This document shows, one piece after another, positions 1 through 9,438 of a stretch of 64,000 nucleotides of DNA (within the stretch, counting starts at the first letter, position 1; each line of letters opens with the position of its first letter). The notes under the pieces are model-generated. The model had not been told where the DNA came from. It made no database searches and saw nothing but the letters and a program-made list of their open reading frames with translations. The translations under genes were made by a program, and so were the position numbers. Origin of the DNA: JAEXOD01 sp964652025 (GTDB lineage Bacteria > Bacteroidota > Ignavibacteria > Ignavibacteriales > Melioribacteraceae); NCBI GenBank assembly GCA_964652025.1, contig CAZYZX010000003.1, positions 62,001 to 126,000 of the forward strand. Direction: 5' to 3'.

Positions 1-21
1 GTAGAAAAGGATAAAATTTAA
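1..21 (+). CDS. possible 3' end of a gene entering from the left
   Basis: Frame 1 of the first bases reads VEKDKI and then a TAA stop at 19-21, followed at once by a strong stem-loop at 24-46. A stop codon this close before a terminator suggests the tail of a plus-strand gene that starts outside the window. Only six residues are visible, so nothing can be said about function and the reading could be chance. Confidence 0.3.
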   Translation, partial: VEKDKI

Positions 22-23
22 AG

Positions 24-46
24 ACCCCGTTTCTGTTAAACGGGGT
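24..46. terminator. bidirectional intrinsic terminator
   Basis: A 9-bp perfect stem (ACCCCGTTT / AAACGGGGT) with a 5-nt loop is followed by a T-run on the plus strand. It would end the plus-strand gene entering from the left. It also overlaps the end of the minus-strand endonuclease gene, so it can serve both convergent genes. Confidence 0.85.
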
Positions 47-48
47 TT

Positions 49-843
49 TTAGTTAAATATCTCAGAAAATATAATACTTAATTTCTCATCAATATTATTT
101 GGCATTTTATAAGGTATATTTAATTTATCTAAAACTTCAGCAAATTTTTTAAAACCATTTTTGTTTCTCAATTCAACCCAAAATACATTAAGTTTTTCCG
201 CTTGCTTTTTATTTAAATCTGATAATTTATCTGCTATAAAAACATTACTTTCTCGCGCAAAAATTGCATCAGCACCTTCAGGATTTCCCTTTCCCATTAA
301 TTTAACTTCGCACCTGTAGTTTTTATCCCCGTTTTTTAAGTAAAAATCAATTTCACGCATACTTTGGGGATTATTAACTTGGGAATAATTTTCATTTGGA
401 ACATTAAATAACTTACATAAAGTAATCATTAAATACTTCTCTACACTTTTACCAGCAGTGCTCCAATAGCCACCTCTTAATGAAGCTCGTTTTACTGCAA
501 TAGTATTAATAACTAATAAGCTTTCATTAATGGTTAAATCTACGCTAACACCATTTAGTTTTATAGTTAGTTTCAAATCAATTTCAGGTTCATTATCTAA
601 TAAAGATTTAATCGACTCAAGTAAAGAATTATAATGCTCATTTGCTGCATCAATAACAATTTCCTTATTACCAGAATTATACATGTTTGTAATAGTCTTT
701 TTATTTATTCCTGCATTTATTGCTAATTCGTCTGGGTTAGTGTTGTCGTTTAAAAAATTTTTCTTGTACCAATCGAGTGAAATATCTTGGTTATTAATTT
801 TAGCTATTGCAACTTTTTTAAAAAATTCTAATACAAATTGCAA
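49..843 (-). CDS. CfrBI-like type II restriction endonuclease
   Basis: Likely the cleaving half of a type II restriction-modification system. The nuclease core is visible as a PD-(D/E)xK arrangement: Asp166 in REIDFYL, then Glu179 and Lys181 in CEVKLMGKGNPE. An N-terminal segment at about 35-70 (PDELAINAGINKKTITNMYN) looks like a helix-turn-helix of the kind that precedes the catalytic domain in CfrBI-family enzymes; CfrBI itself cuts CCWWGG. The family call rests on recalled motif similarity, and the target site of this enzyme is inferred only. It lies 81 bp downstream of a methyltransferase on the same strand, the expected modification partner. The first codon used here is TTG (841-843) and no in-frame ATG occurs until residue 54, so the exact start is uncertain. 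Confidence 0.68.
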   Translation of the reverse strand: MQFVLEFFKKVAIAKINNQDISLDWYKKNFLNDNTNPDELAINAGINKKTITNMYNSGNKEIVIDAANEHYNSLLESIKSLLDNEPEIDLKLTIKLNGVSVDLTINESLLVINTIAVKRASLRGGYWSTAGKSVEKYLMITLCKLFNVPNENYSQVNNPQSMREIDFYLKNGDKNYRCEVKLMGKGNPEGADAIFARESNVFIADKLSDLNKKQAEKLNVFWVELRNKNGFKKFAEVLDKLNIPYKMPNNIDEKLSIIFSEIFN

Positions 844-924
844 AAAACTTTCATTTATTAAGGTAATTATTTCAATACGGTAATCTTGCCCTTTAATTAA
901 TCTAGTTATTATTTTTTTATTACA

Positions 925-2316
925 TTATTGGTCAATGTCATTTATTGTCCCTCTAAACTCATCCAAAGTTAAAAAGCGTGTTTCAAAATCGTTAAAAATT
1001 GATTGTTGAGCTAATTTCTTTTTCATATAATCAAAATAAACTTCATTTTGCTCTGTCATAAAGAAATATCTTTCTAATTTGTTGGCAGTAAATCCTAAAG
1101 TACCACTACCTCCAAATGGATCAAAAACCAAGTCTCCTTTGAAGGAATAAAATTTAATTACTCTTTTACATAGCTCAACAGGAAAAATTGCAGAGTGTAC
1201 CTTGTCAAAAGTCGGGTCAATTTTCCATACATTTGATGTTTCAAAATCTTCTAAAACTTTACTTTCATCAACAGTTTTTTTATCATAACTATGGATATTC
1301 CAATCTAATAATTTATCTGTAGCTTTTCTATAAACCATTAAATACTCTGTAACACAATTTGGTTTATATGCTAGTGGCTTTCTATGTTGCATAAAACCAC
1401 CCACTCTGTTTTTTACACTTGCCTCTGGCTTTAACCAAATAATATCATCAATAAATTCCCACCCAGAATTAACTAAATAGTGGTGCAAATCAAAAGGTAT
1501 ACCATATCTTTTGCTAGAGTGTGAACGGCTTACTCTTGGAATAATAATTGGCGATGTATTTACAATTAAAAATCTTCCTTCTTTGGTAATGCGGTGAGTT
1601 TCTTTAAATACTTTATCCAAAAATTCTAAATAATCTTGATAGCTTGGATATATTGAATAATCTCTTGCATTGTAGTATGGGGGAGAAGTAAATGTTAAAT
1701 GAATACTTTCATCTGGAACATAACTAAGTACCTTCAATACGTCATCATTTACTACAATATTCTTTAAGAAATCATAAGTTTGTGAATGAGGAATATTTGA
1801 TTTTGAAGTGTTGTGCTTAGCAAAATATTCTTTATAAATTACATTTCTTACCATTTCATTAGGATGATTAATTAAAGATTTAAGTTTTTTTTCAACTTCT
1901 TTATCATTTTCAAAAACTAATAAACCTCTAATAGCTTGGCATACTATTTTAGGGTCATCTTCATTTAAGCACTTAAATAAAAAAGATTTATTATCTAACT
2001 TTCTCTGTCGACCTATTGCAGAAATTATTTCGCGCTTAACTGAAGTATCTTTTTCAGTTTTATATAATTCTAATAATTTTACAGTATCGGATTTACCGTT
2101 TAATTTGGCAATATTTTTTACAGCATTTAATCTAACAGAAGGATGTGGATGACTAAACAACTCATATAAAAATTCTGTTTCAAAGTTTTCTGGTAACTGC
2201 CCTAAATTTTCTAATATATAAATAATACTACTTATATCTTTGTGCTTATGCAATAAATTTTTAATTTTTAAATTATCCGTATTTTTTAATTCATTTATAT
2301 ATTCTTTAGAAATCAT
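925..2316 (-). CDS. HEAT-repeat/DNA methyltransferase (N4-cytosine type), R-M partner
   Basis: A site-specific DNA methyltransferase that should protect host DNA from the adjacent endonuclease. The C-terminal half carries motif IV as SPPY (211-214), the form typical of N4-cytosine enzymes, followed by the AdoMet-binding motif FGGSGT (401-406); catalytic-before-AdoMet order is that of beta-group enzymes. Residues about 45-170 are helical repeats resembling HEAT units (for example SHPHPSVRLNAVKNIAKL), an unusual fusion for a 463-residue modification enzyme that may hold DNA or the partner protein. The start is ATG at 2316 with a weak ribosome site. The endonuclease gene follows on the same strand, so the two probably form an operon with the methylase first, which protects DNA before cutting begins. 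The m4C assignment is inferred from the SPPY motif. Confidence 0.8.
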   Translation of the reverse strand: MISKEYINELKNTDNLKIKNLLHKHKDISSIIYILENLGQLPENFETEFLYELFSHPHPSVRLNAVKNIAKLNGKSDTVKLLELYKTEKDTSVKREIISAIGRQRKLDNKSFLFKCLNEDDPKIVCQAIRGLLVFENDKEVEKKLKSLINHPNEMVRNVIYKEYFAKHNTSKSNIPHSQTYDFLKNIVVNDDVLKVLSYVPDESIHLTFTSPPYYNARDYSIYPSYQDYLEFLDKVFKETHRITKEGRFLIVNTSPIIIPRVSRSHSSKRYGIPFDLHHYLVNSGWEFIDDIIWLKPEASVKNRVGGFMQHRKPLAYKPNCVTEYLMVYRKATDKLLDWNIHSYDKKTVDESKVLEDFETSNVWKIDPTFDKVHSAIFPVELCKRVIKFYSFKGDLVFDPFGGSGTLGFTANKLERYFFMTEQNEVYFDYMKKKLAQQSIFNDFETRFLTLDEFRGTINDIDQ

Positions 2317-2450
2317 ATTATTTCAATTTATCTTAAAATTATTAATTTTATAAATCTTTCTATAGCAAAAATAAACTGTGTTAATACAAATGTCAAACCA
2401 GTTTTGTATTTATTAAGTGATTATAAAATTTGATGATATCTTTAAAATAA

Positions 2451-2479
2451 AAAACCCTATACTTATTGTATAGGGTTTT
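2451..2479 (-). terminator. intrinsic terminator after the Fn3-repeat gene
   Basis: A 12-bp perfect stem (arms 2451-2462 and 2468-2479, loop TTATT) lies 20 bp past the minus-strand stop codon at 2499. A/T runs on both flanks would let it also stop transcription coming from the left. Confidence 0.85.
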
Positions 2480-2498
2480 TAATATTGTAATATATCTT

Positions 2499-5486
2499 TT
2501 ACTTTAGTAAAATCATTTTCTTAGATTCAACAAAGTTTCCTGCTGTAATTCTGTAAATGTATGCACCACTGTTTACTTTAATGCCTGCATCATTAGTACC
2601 ATCCCAAATTAAATTATAAGTTCCAGCAGCTAAATTAGAGTTTACTAAAGTTTTTATTTGTTGACCTAACATATTGTAAATAACTACTTTAACATTTGCA
2701 TTATTTGGTAAACCAAATTTAATATTGGTTGTTGGGTTAAATGGGTTTGGATAGTTTTGAGACATAAAGAAACTTGTTGGAACTACGTTTTCTTCCTTAA
2801 CACTTGTTGTACCATTGCCAGTATTAAACATAGCAACACTTGAGTAAGCAGAATAATTATTACCTAATTTAGAACGAACTCTCCAATAATAACCAGTATT
2901 ATCATTTAAGTTATCTAAAGCGGCTTTTGGAGCTACTAAATTATTTACAACTACTGCATTAGTCATATTAGGATTATCTGCTATTTGAAGCTCGTAAGTT
3001 AAGCCACTGTTTGGTGCTGGTAATACCCAAGATATAACTGGAGCGTTAGAGTTAATTATAACACCACCAGAAGGAGTACCGGTTAATGGCATTAAAGGAG
3101 CATTTGGATCGTACACAACAAACGATGCTGTTGTTGACCATGCAGATGGAGTTACTCCATTAAAGCTTCTTACTCTCCAATAAACTGTGCTACCAGGTGT
3201 TAAACCTGTTAAAGTATAATTCATATTTGTTAATCCAACATAAGTTGGTGTTCCTGTAAAGGTACCTGTGTAGCTAACTTCTAATTGGAAAGTTAAACCT
3301 AAACTCGGTCCATTCATATACCAAGAAAGTTGTTGATCTGTTGTATAAACAGTAGCACCTCCAATTGGCCAAGACGCAACAGGAACTAAAGACCCGCCCG
3401 TTCCAATAACTGTAAAACTTTCTGCTGCAGACCATGCTGAGTAATTTGTTCCATCAAAAGAACGAACTTTATAATAATATGTTTCACCTGCTGTTAATGT
3501 TGGAACTGTTACAAAAGTGTTTGTTAAACCACTAAGTGTAGGCGTTCCACTAAAAGTACCTGTATTATTAAATTCAACGTCAAATGTTAAGCCTGCAGAA
3601 GGACCATTTAAGTACCAGTATAAAGTAGGCTCTAAATTATAAACTGTTTCACCAGTTAAAGGATAAGATGGAATTGGAGCCGTTGCTACAACAGTTGAAA
3701 AGACTTCAAAACTTTCTGTAGCAGACCATGCACTATAGTTTGTACCATTAAATGAACGCACTTTCCAATAATAAACTGTTCCCGGTGTTAAACCAGTTAA
3801 AGTTAAATATTGTGCATTAAGATTAGCTACTGTTGGAGTTCCGGTAAATGTACCTGTTGTGTTATATTCAACATCATAAGTTAAACCAACAGCATAATCA
3901 TTTAAGTACCAATATAATGTAGGACTGACTGTGTAAACATAATTACCACCAATAGGCCAAGAAGGAACAGGCTGTAACGGTGTAGTAGAACCATAAACAG
4001 TAAAGCTATCTACAGGTGACCAAGCAGAGTATTGCAATCCGTTATATGAACGAACTGACCAATAATAAGTTTCACCTAAACTTAAACCGCTTAAAGCATA
4101 GTAAAGATTAGTAATTCCTGTTACAGTTGGGGTTCCGGTCATTGTGCCCGTTGTGTTATATTCAACTTCGTAAGTTAACCCTGCACCCGCAGCAAGCAAA
4201 TACCAATATAATGTTGGTGCTGTATTATAAATAACAGTACCACCTGTTGGATGGGATGGATATGGTTGTAATGCTACAAAGCCGGGTGTTTGAATTGTAA
4301 AGCTATCTATTGCAGAGTAGTGCGAAACAATTGTTGGAGATACTTTGCTTCTAACTCTCCAATAAAGCATTGTATTGCCCGGTAAGCCGGCTAAACTTTG
4401 GCTTAAAGTTGTTCCATTAATATTATTAACAACTATAACTGGACTTGTTAAATCGCTATTCAAAGATAATTCAAAATCGTAAATTGTACCTGGTGCATAT
4501 TGGTTTAAATACCAAGAAAAAAGTTGAGGCTCGTTATAAGCACCACTTCCACCAATCGGCCAACCTAAAACAGGTATTATTTCTGGTACAGTTGTAAAAG
4601 AACGTACAACAGAGTAACCACTGTTACCATGCGCATCTGTAGCAAAAACTCTAAAATAATAAGTTGTACCATTTTCTAAAACATAATTTGGCGGTCCAAA
4701 TTGAAATTCATCTAAAGCTAACGAGCTAATTGTAATTAAGCCCGAAGTAAAAGTATTATTTTTAGCAACTTGTAAAGTATAAGTTACAGGTGCTGCACCA
4801 GCTACACTGTTCCAATCAAATAATGGAACAATTGATTGATTTGAAGCACCATTAACTGGGGCAACTAAAACAGGTGGAGCAATTACTGTAGTAAAAGATG
4901 CTGTAGAAGGCACCCCGCTTGCAAAGCTATTTTGAGCAGTAACTCTCCAATAATATTGTGTATAATAGTTTAAACCACTTACAAATACTGTTGTATCTGT
5001 AACGCTTGCATTAGTATAAACTATATTAGTAAAGCCATTGTCATCAGCAACTTCAACTAAATAATCATCAGCATTAGTAGCTGCATTCCATGTAAATGTA
5101 ACCCCTATTGGATTATTGAAAGAGCCATCAACGGGAGAAAGTAAAGTTACGTTACCTGGGATATAGTATGTCGTAAAAGAAAATTCACCACTAAATGTAT
5201 TGGAAACATCATCCAAAACACGCCAAAAATATTGGGTCCCAACATTAAGTGAAACAGATTGACTTGTTACATTACCTAAATTTTGGTCATAAACAACCGA
5301 ATTGAACAAATTATCCGTTGCAACTTGCAAACGATAATCTGTTGCACCTACAACCGCATCCCATTGCAAAGTGGGGTTTAAGGTAACGTTTACTGCACCA
5401 TCTACCGGCAATTGAAGCACCGGCTGTGCGTAATTACTTGTAAACAATAAAGTTACAAGCAGTAAAAACAGTTTTATTACCTTCAT
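2499..5486 (-). CDS. secreted Fn3-like repeat protein with type IX sorting domain
   Basis: A 995-residue extracellular or surface protein of unknown function. A signal peptide ends near residue 20 (FTSNYAQ). Residues 20-890 are a string of about nine beta-sandwich units of fibronectin type III character, each ending in a Y-Y-W-R-V-R-S type strand and an SFTV strand. Four units (403-795) are close copies with a period of about 97 residues. The C-terminus (about 905-995) is a FlgD-like type-A sorting domain: NYPNPFNPTT, then IYNMLGQQIKTL, a WDG strand and a SGAYIYRI strand ending in KKMILLK. Such domains direct export by the type IX secretion system and are usually removed on the surface. No catalytic domain is seen; adhesion or glycan binding is only a guess. 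The gene stands alone with its own terminator. Confidence 0.85.
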   Translation of the reverse strand: MKVIKLFLLLVTLLFTSNYAQPVLQLPVDGAVNVTLNPTLQWDAVVGATDYRLQVATDNLFNSVVYDQNLGNVTSQSVSLNVGTQYFWRVLDDVSNTFSGEFSFTTYYIPGNVTLLSPVDGSFNNPIGVTFTWNAATNADDYLVEVADDNGFTNIVYTNASVTDTTVFVSGLNYYTQYYWRVTAQNSFASGVPSTASFTTVIAPPVLVAPVNGASNQSIVPLFDWNSVAGAAPVTYTLQVAKNNTFTSGLITISSLALDEFQFGPPNYVLENGTTYYFRVFATDAHGNSGYSVVRSFTTVPEIIPVLGWPIGGSGAYNEPQLFSWYLNQYAPGTIYDFELSLNSDLTSPVIVVNNINGTTLSQSLAGLPGNTMLYWRVRSKVSPTIVSHYSAIDSFTIQTPGFVALQPYPSHPTGGTVIYNTAPTLYWYLLAAGAGLTYEVEYNTTGTMTGTPTVTGITNLYYALSGLSLGETYYWSVRSYNGLQYSAWSPVDSFTVYGSTTPLQPVPSWPIGGNYVYTVSPTLYWYLNDYAVGLTYDVEYNTTGTFTGTPTVANLNAQYLTLTGLTPGTVYYWKVRSFNGTNYSAWSATESFEVFSTVVATAPIPSYPLTGETVYNLEPTLYWYLNGPSAGLTFDVEFNNTGTFSGTPTLSGLTNTFVTVPTLTAGETYYYKVRSFDGTNYSAWSAAESFTVIGTGGSLVPVASWPIGGATVYTTDQQLSWYMNGPSLGLTFQLEVSYTGTFTGTPTYVGLTNMNYTLTGLTPGSTVYWRVRSFNGVTPSAWSTTASFVVYDPNAPLMPLTGTPSGGVIINSNAPVISWVLPAPNSGLTYELQIADNPNMTNAVVVNNLVAPKAALDNLNDNTGYYWRVRSKLGNNYSAYSSVAMFNTGNGTTSVKEENVVPTSFFMSQNYPNPFNPTTNIKFGLPNNANVKVVIYNMLGQQIKTLVNSNLAAGTYNLIWDGTNDAGIKVNSGAYIYRITAGNFVESKKMILLK
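3102..4280 (-). repeat. four tandem ~290-bp Fn3-coding repeats
   Basis: Residues 403-795 of the secreted protein are four successive units, each with YWYLN or YWYMN near the start, then NTTGTFTGTPT or a variant, GLTPGxxYYWxVRSFNG, and SAWSxxxSF. Similarity is also visible in the DNA, so the block probably arose by recent duplication and can recombine. The flanking units (303-402 and 798-890) are more diverged. Confidence 0.8.
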
Positions 5487-5683
5487 TTCATCTCCCGTTA
5501 TAAATTAATAATTAAGATATTTTATCTTATTTAGATGAACTAAATATAAAGTGCAATATATGCTTTAAAAAATCTTTAGTCAAGTACAATATGAATTTAA
5601 AATATTATTTTTTCATTAATAATGCTTTAAATCACAAAAATTATTTAAAAACAATAACTTACGTTAACTTTTTTAAAAAAAAT

Positions 5684-5706
5684 GCCTGCATTAAAATTAT
5701 GCAGGC
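5684..5706 (-). terminator. intrinsic terminator of the chemoreceptor operon
   Basis: An 8-bp perfect stem (GCCTGCAT / ATGCAGGC, loop of 7) lies 9 bp past the chemoreceptor stop at 5715 and is followed on the minus strand by a run of eight T. It ends the porin/binding-protein/chemoreceptor transcript. Confidence 0.85.
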
Positions 5707-5714
5707 TTATAAAA

Positions 5715-7505
5715 TTATTTTCTTTTAGTTAAACCGTGAGAATTATCTAATTTAAATTTTGAGAAAAGATTTTGTAATTCTGATGTTAAATTATTAAGGT
5801 CATCTGCAGCGTGAGCTATCTGTTGAATACCATCGGAAGATTCCCGAGAAACATTATTTATAGCTTCAATATTTTTACTAATCTGTTCCACAGTGGCTGA
5901 TTGCTCTTCACCCGCAGTTGCAACTTGATTAATTAAGTCTGAAACTTTTTTTGCTTTATCAACAATCTCATTAAGAACAGAACCAGCTAAAACAGCTTTT
6001 TCTTTTCCTTTTTCAACTTCTTCAGTACCTTGCCTAATAGAGTCAACTGCATTAGAAGTATCGGTTTGAATTTGCTTAATCATAATTGCAATTTCTTTAG
6101 TTGCCTTAGAAGTACGTTCTGCAAGTTTTCTCACTTCATCAGCAACAACAGCAAAGCCACGCCCTTGCTCGCCTGCTCTTGCAGCTTCTATTGCAGCATT
6201 TAAAGCTAAAAGATTTGTTTGATCTGCAATATCATTAATAACTTGAACAATATCTCCAATTTTATCGCTATTTCTACCTAATGTAAAAATAGTATCAGCA
6301 GATTTTTGCACAACCATAGCAACCTTATTCATCCCATCTATGGATTGTTCAACAACTGACCCACCTTGTATGGCTTTATCCCCACTTTCCTTTGCGGCAG
6401 CTGCTGCATAAGAAGTGTTCTTGGCATTTTCGAATATCGTGCGAGACATTGCATCAACAGCAGTTGCTACTTCCGATGTCTGCATACTTTGCTCCATTGC
6501 ACCAGCTGCTATTTCTTCTGAAGATAATGATATTTGTGATGAAGCATTAGCTGTTTTATCTATGGCTTCTTTTATTAATAATAGCATTTCTTTTATATTA
6601 TTTACTGCTTTATTAAATCCACTAAATAATAAACCTATTTCATCTTCACTTTCAATTTCTAAGCCAACTGTTAAATCACCTTCAGAAAATTTATTCATCT
6701 CATTTAGTAATTTATCAACACTTTTACGTAAATATTCTCTTTGCTTTTCACTTTCAAATATTGCTTCTTCAACTTTCTTTTCTATGCTTTGCTTTTCTTC
6801 TGCTAACTCTTTATTAATTGCTGCCAAATTTTCAGACATTTTATTAAATGCTTCCCCTAACTTTCCAATTTCATCTTGTGATGTTTTTTCAATTCTAACA
6901 CTTGTATCCCCCTCACCAATTTTTTCTGCTGCATTAACTAATGTGGTTATTTGCTGAATTATTGGCTTTACAAATATATGTGTTATAACAAATCCTATAA
7001 TCAAAATACCTAAACCAATTAGCAAACTTATATATAAATTATTATCAATTTGATTTTGATATTCATTTAGAGAATACACTATTACTACTTTACCATAGTT
7101 CTTATCTTGATAATTTATTGCACAATCATTGCGTAATGTATTATTTTCTTCTTTAAGTTCTACAGTTGTATTTGTATTTACACTAATATTGTTAGGATTA
7201 AAGTTAATAATAGAAGTGTTAGTTTCATCTAAGATCTCAATATATATAACATTTTTATCCTTTTTAGCCCAATTGAACGCGGTTTGAACCAAATCGAAAT
7301 TGGCTTCTTTTAATCCAGCACCAACCGAAAAAGCTAGCATTTCGCTTAATGTTTTAACTTGAGAGTTTGCAGATTCTACAATTAATTTTTTTTGCTGAGC
7401 TGGGTAATAGTATGAAATAAATAACACAATAATTATTATCGGCAGCAAAGCTGCTACCGATAATTTATATTTCATCGATTTATTATATAAATCTTTTATT
7501 TTCAT
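5715..7505 (-). CDS. methyl-accepting chemotaxis protein
   Basis: A transmembrane chemoreceptor of 596 residues. Two membrane helices (about 14-32 and 157-180) flank a small periplasmic sensing region of about 120 residues. A HAMP linker follows at about 181-235 and a second HAMP-like segment at about 256-310 (GDLTVGLEIESEDEIGLLF). The signalling hairpin is well kept (DIADQTNLLALNAAIEAARA, then GRGFAVVADEVRKLAERT) and would contact CheA/CheW, but no che genes lie in the window. There is no C-terminal NWETF-like tether. It is the last gene of a three-gene operon, 5 bp after a small periplasmic phosphate-binding-like protein, which suggests that protein may present a ligand to the receptor. The ligand is unknown. 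Confidence 0.93.
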   Translation of the reverse strand: MKIKDLYNKSMKYKLSVAALLPIIIIVLFISYYYPAQQKKLIVESANSQVKTLSEMLAFSVGAGLKEANFDLVQTAFNWAKKDKNVIYIEILDETNTSIINFNPNNISVNTNTTVELKEENNTLRNDCAINYQDKNYGKVVIVYSLNEYQNQIDNNLYISLLIGLGILIIGFVITHIFVKPIIQQITTLVNAAEKIGEGDTSVRIEKTSQDEIGKLGEAFNKMSENLAAINKELAEEKQSIEKKVEEAIFESEKQREYLRKSVDKLLNEMNKFSEGDLTVGLEIESEDEIGLLFSGFNKAVNNIKEMLLLIKEAIDKTANASSQISLSSEEIAAGAMEQSMQTSEVATAVDAMSRTIFENAKNTSYAAAAAKESGDKAIQGGSVVEQSIDGMNKVAMVVQKSADTIFTLGRNSDKIGDIVQVINDIADQTNLLALNAAIEAARAGEQGRGFAVVADEVRKLAERTSKATKEIAIMIKQIQTDTSNAVDSIRQGTEEVEKGKEKAVLAGSVLNEIVDKAKKVSDLINQVATAGEEQSATVEQISKNIEAINNVSRESSDGIQQIAHAADDLNNLTSELQNLFSKFKLDNSHGLTKRK

Positions 7506-7510
7506 TTTTA

Positions 7511-7936
7511 TTACTTAATTGTTAATAATATTTTAACTGAACTGTTAACTTTATCCAATGCAACAAATCCAATAGCTCCGTTTGTAGATGCTACTTTTTC
7601 TAAAACTTCGTATTCGCTACCTAAAGATTTAGGCGCAGTTCCTTCTCCTGTTAGTTGAGCACGCATCCATATTTTTTTTAAGTCGTCTGGTGATTTACCC
7701 AAATAGCTATAGAAATCACTTCTAACTTTCCCTTCAGTTTTTAGGTCAAAAACTACTATCTTATCTCCATTTTTCCATTTGTTTGTTGATAAGGTAAAGA
7801 CTTCTATTAGTTTTGCTTTAGTTATTTCAGTTTCTGTAACAGATTTATTTGCTATAACTGCTACTTGTGCATTGCTGTAAGTAACAATTGCAAATAAAAA
7901 AACAATTGTTGTTAATAATATATTTTTCATTTTCAA
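7511..7936 (-). CDS. small periplasmic PstS-like substrate-binding protein
   Basis: A 141-residue exported protein with a signal peptide (about 1-23, cut after YSNAQ). The remainder (IANKSVTETEITKAKLIEVFTLSTNKWKNG..., KSPDDLKKIWMRA, and NGAIGFVALDKV near the end) matches the pattern of short phosphate ABC transporter substrate-binding homologues, about half the length of PstS. No permease or ATPase gene is next to it. Instead it is enclosed between an outer-membrane porin-like gene 18 bp upstream and a chemoreceptor 5 bp downstream. This supports a sensing role more than a transport role. The ligand, phosphate or otherwise, is not shown by the sequence. Confidence 0.75.
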   Translation of the reverse strand: MKMKNILLTTIVFLFAIVTYSNAQVAVIANKSVTETEITKAKLIEVFTLSTNKWKNGDKIVVFDLKTEGKVRSDFYSYLGKSPDDLKKIWMRAQLTGEGTAPKSLGSEYEVLEKVASTNGAIGFVALDKVNSSVKILLTIK

Positions 7937-7954
7937 ATCCTTTTATAATGATTA

Positions 7955-9337
7955 TTAAAAGTAAACACTAAAACCAGCCATAAAACCGTCTAATGAATAC
8001 CCTTTATCTTTTATTTCCTGCCTTACATATTGCCCTTTTAATAATACAGAAGATACTGGAGAAAATGTTAACCCAAAACTATAATAAATCTGCTTATTCT
8101 CTAACCTAACATCAAATTTATCATATAAATAATTATACATTGCGTATACTTGTATGTTTTCTGCAACGTTGTATCCAAGCATAGCATACCAAAACATTTT
8201 ATCTATGCCCTTACCCATTAAAGCACTTTTACTAACAGATGACGAAAGTTTATTTGCAAGCGCACTATAGTTATTTAATTGCAAAAGTTTAACATTATTT
8301 GCTGGGTCACTTGGGTTAGCTTGAATTTCTGAACTTATTTGGTTTATTTTACCAGCAGTATTAACCAAAGCTTGTTGTAAATTATCTCTATAATCTGCTA
8401 AATATTGTTTTTGGTTATCGTTTAAATTATATTTTACGCTAATAAATTCACTTTCAAAAATAAAATCTTTATAATTAAACGAAAAATCACCACCAATTCT
8501 AACGCGTGGCAAATCACCATTTAATTTTGGCATAACCACACCACTTAAATTAGGATTATTAATAGGTGACTGGTTGAAAATATAATTTTTATTGTCTCTA
8601 TCTACTGTTCCAGAAATACCTAACTTAAATTCATCATATTTTAATCCTATTCTTCCACCAAAGGTTTTAAATTTGCTTGTATCTAAACCGGGTAATATTA
8701 TACCACTTAGCTGCTGTGCTACATAACTTTTTTCTGCATTACCAACAAATGCGGAAAAATGAAGCTGTAAGTTTTCACTTAAATTTGTTTTACCATAAAC
8801 TTGGAAAAATGCTTGTTCAGGTAAAAAGTCTTCTACAGCAATAATATCTGACGCATAAACTTCGTAAACTAACGGTCTAAACATATAAGGAAAAAGTGGA
8901 GTTCGATTTTTGATTTCATTTAAGTTATTAAAAACTGGTATCATAGAACCAAATTTAAAATTTAATGCATCACTGTAGTTATATTTTAACCAAGCTTCTT
9001 GCAAATTAAATGCACCCCACAGGTTATTGCTACTATAATTAGAAGTAAGCTCTAAATTTACAAATGTTGTAAATTCACCAAAATTGCCACTAAAATCCTT
9101 CTTAAAAAATAAGTTTAATTGTTGAGACAAAAATGAATTCCTTGAATTAGAATTCACGGTTCTAATAGGATTTCCACCATTTAAATATGGATTAATAGGT
9201 AACTTGATTGTATAATCTGAAAAATAATTGTAATACCCTTGAAAATAGCCAAACACCTCTAAATCGCTTGATTGCCCAAATACAAAATTTGTATTAACCC
9301 AAAATGTTATTAACAACAAAGTTAATAGTTTTTTCAT
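7955..9337 (-). CDS. outer-membrane porin-like beta-barrel protein
   Basis: A 460-residue protein with a signal peptide (about 1-21, cut after VFGQ). The mature part is rich in alternating aromatic/polar strands (for example FGYFQGYYNYF, FTTFVNLELTSNY, VYAMYNYLYDKF) and ends in a terminal aromatic FSVYF, the usual closing strand of an outer-membrane barrel. A loop near 320-370 contains a coiled, non-barrel stretch (NLQQALVNTAGKINQI...). It is the first gene of an operon with the small binding protein and the chemoreceptor. A role in uptake or sensing of the same ligand is inferred from the neighbours. No specific porin family is recognised. Confidence 0.7.
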   Translation of the reverse strand: MKKLLTLLLITFWVNTNFVFGQSSDLEVFGYFQGYYNYFSDYTIKLPINPYLNGGNPIRTVNSNSRNSFLSQQLNLFFKKDFSGNFGEFTTFVNLELTSNYSSNNLWGAFNLQEAWLKYNYSDALNFKFGSMIPVFNNLNEIKNRTPLFPYMFRPLVYEVYASDIIAVEDFLPEQAFFQVYGKTNLSENLQLHFSAFVGNAEKSYVAQQLSGIILPGLDTSKFKTFGGRIGLKYDEFKLGISGTVDRDNKNYIFNQSPINNPNLSGVVMPKLNGDLPRVRIGGDFSFNYKDFIFESEFISVKYNLNDNQKQYLADYRDNLQQALVNTAGKINQISSEIQANPSDPANNVKLLQLNNYSALANKLSSSVSKSALMGKGIDKMFWYAMLGYNVAENIQVYAMYNYLYDKFDVRLENKQIYYSFGLTFSPVSSVLLKGQYVRQEIKDKGYSLDGFMAGFSVYF

Positions 9338-9438
9338 TTAGTCCTCTAGTATTTTTTAAAAAAGATAAAAAAGTATGAATTTAAATATAACATTTTTTAA
9401 GTAATTTATTATTAAATAATGTTATTTAAAATTAAAAA

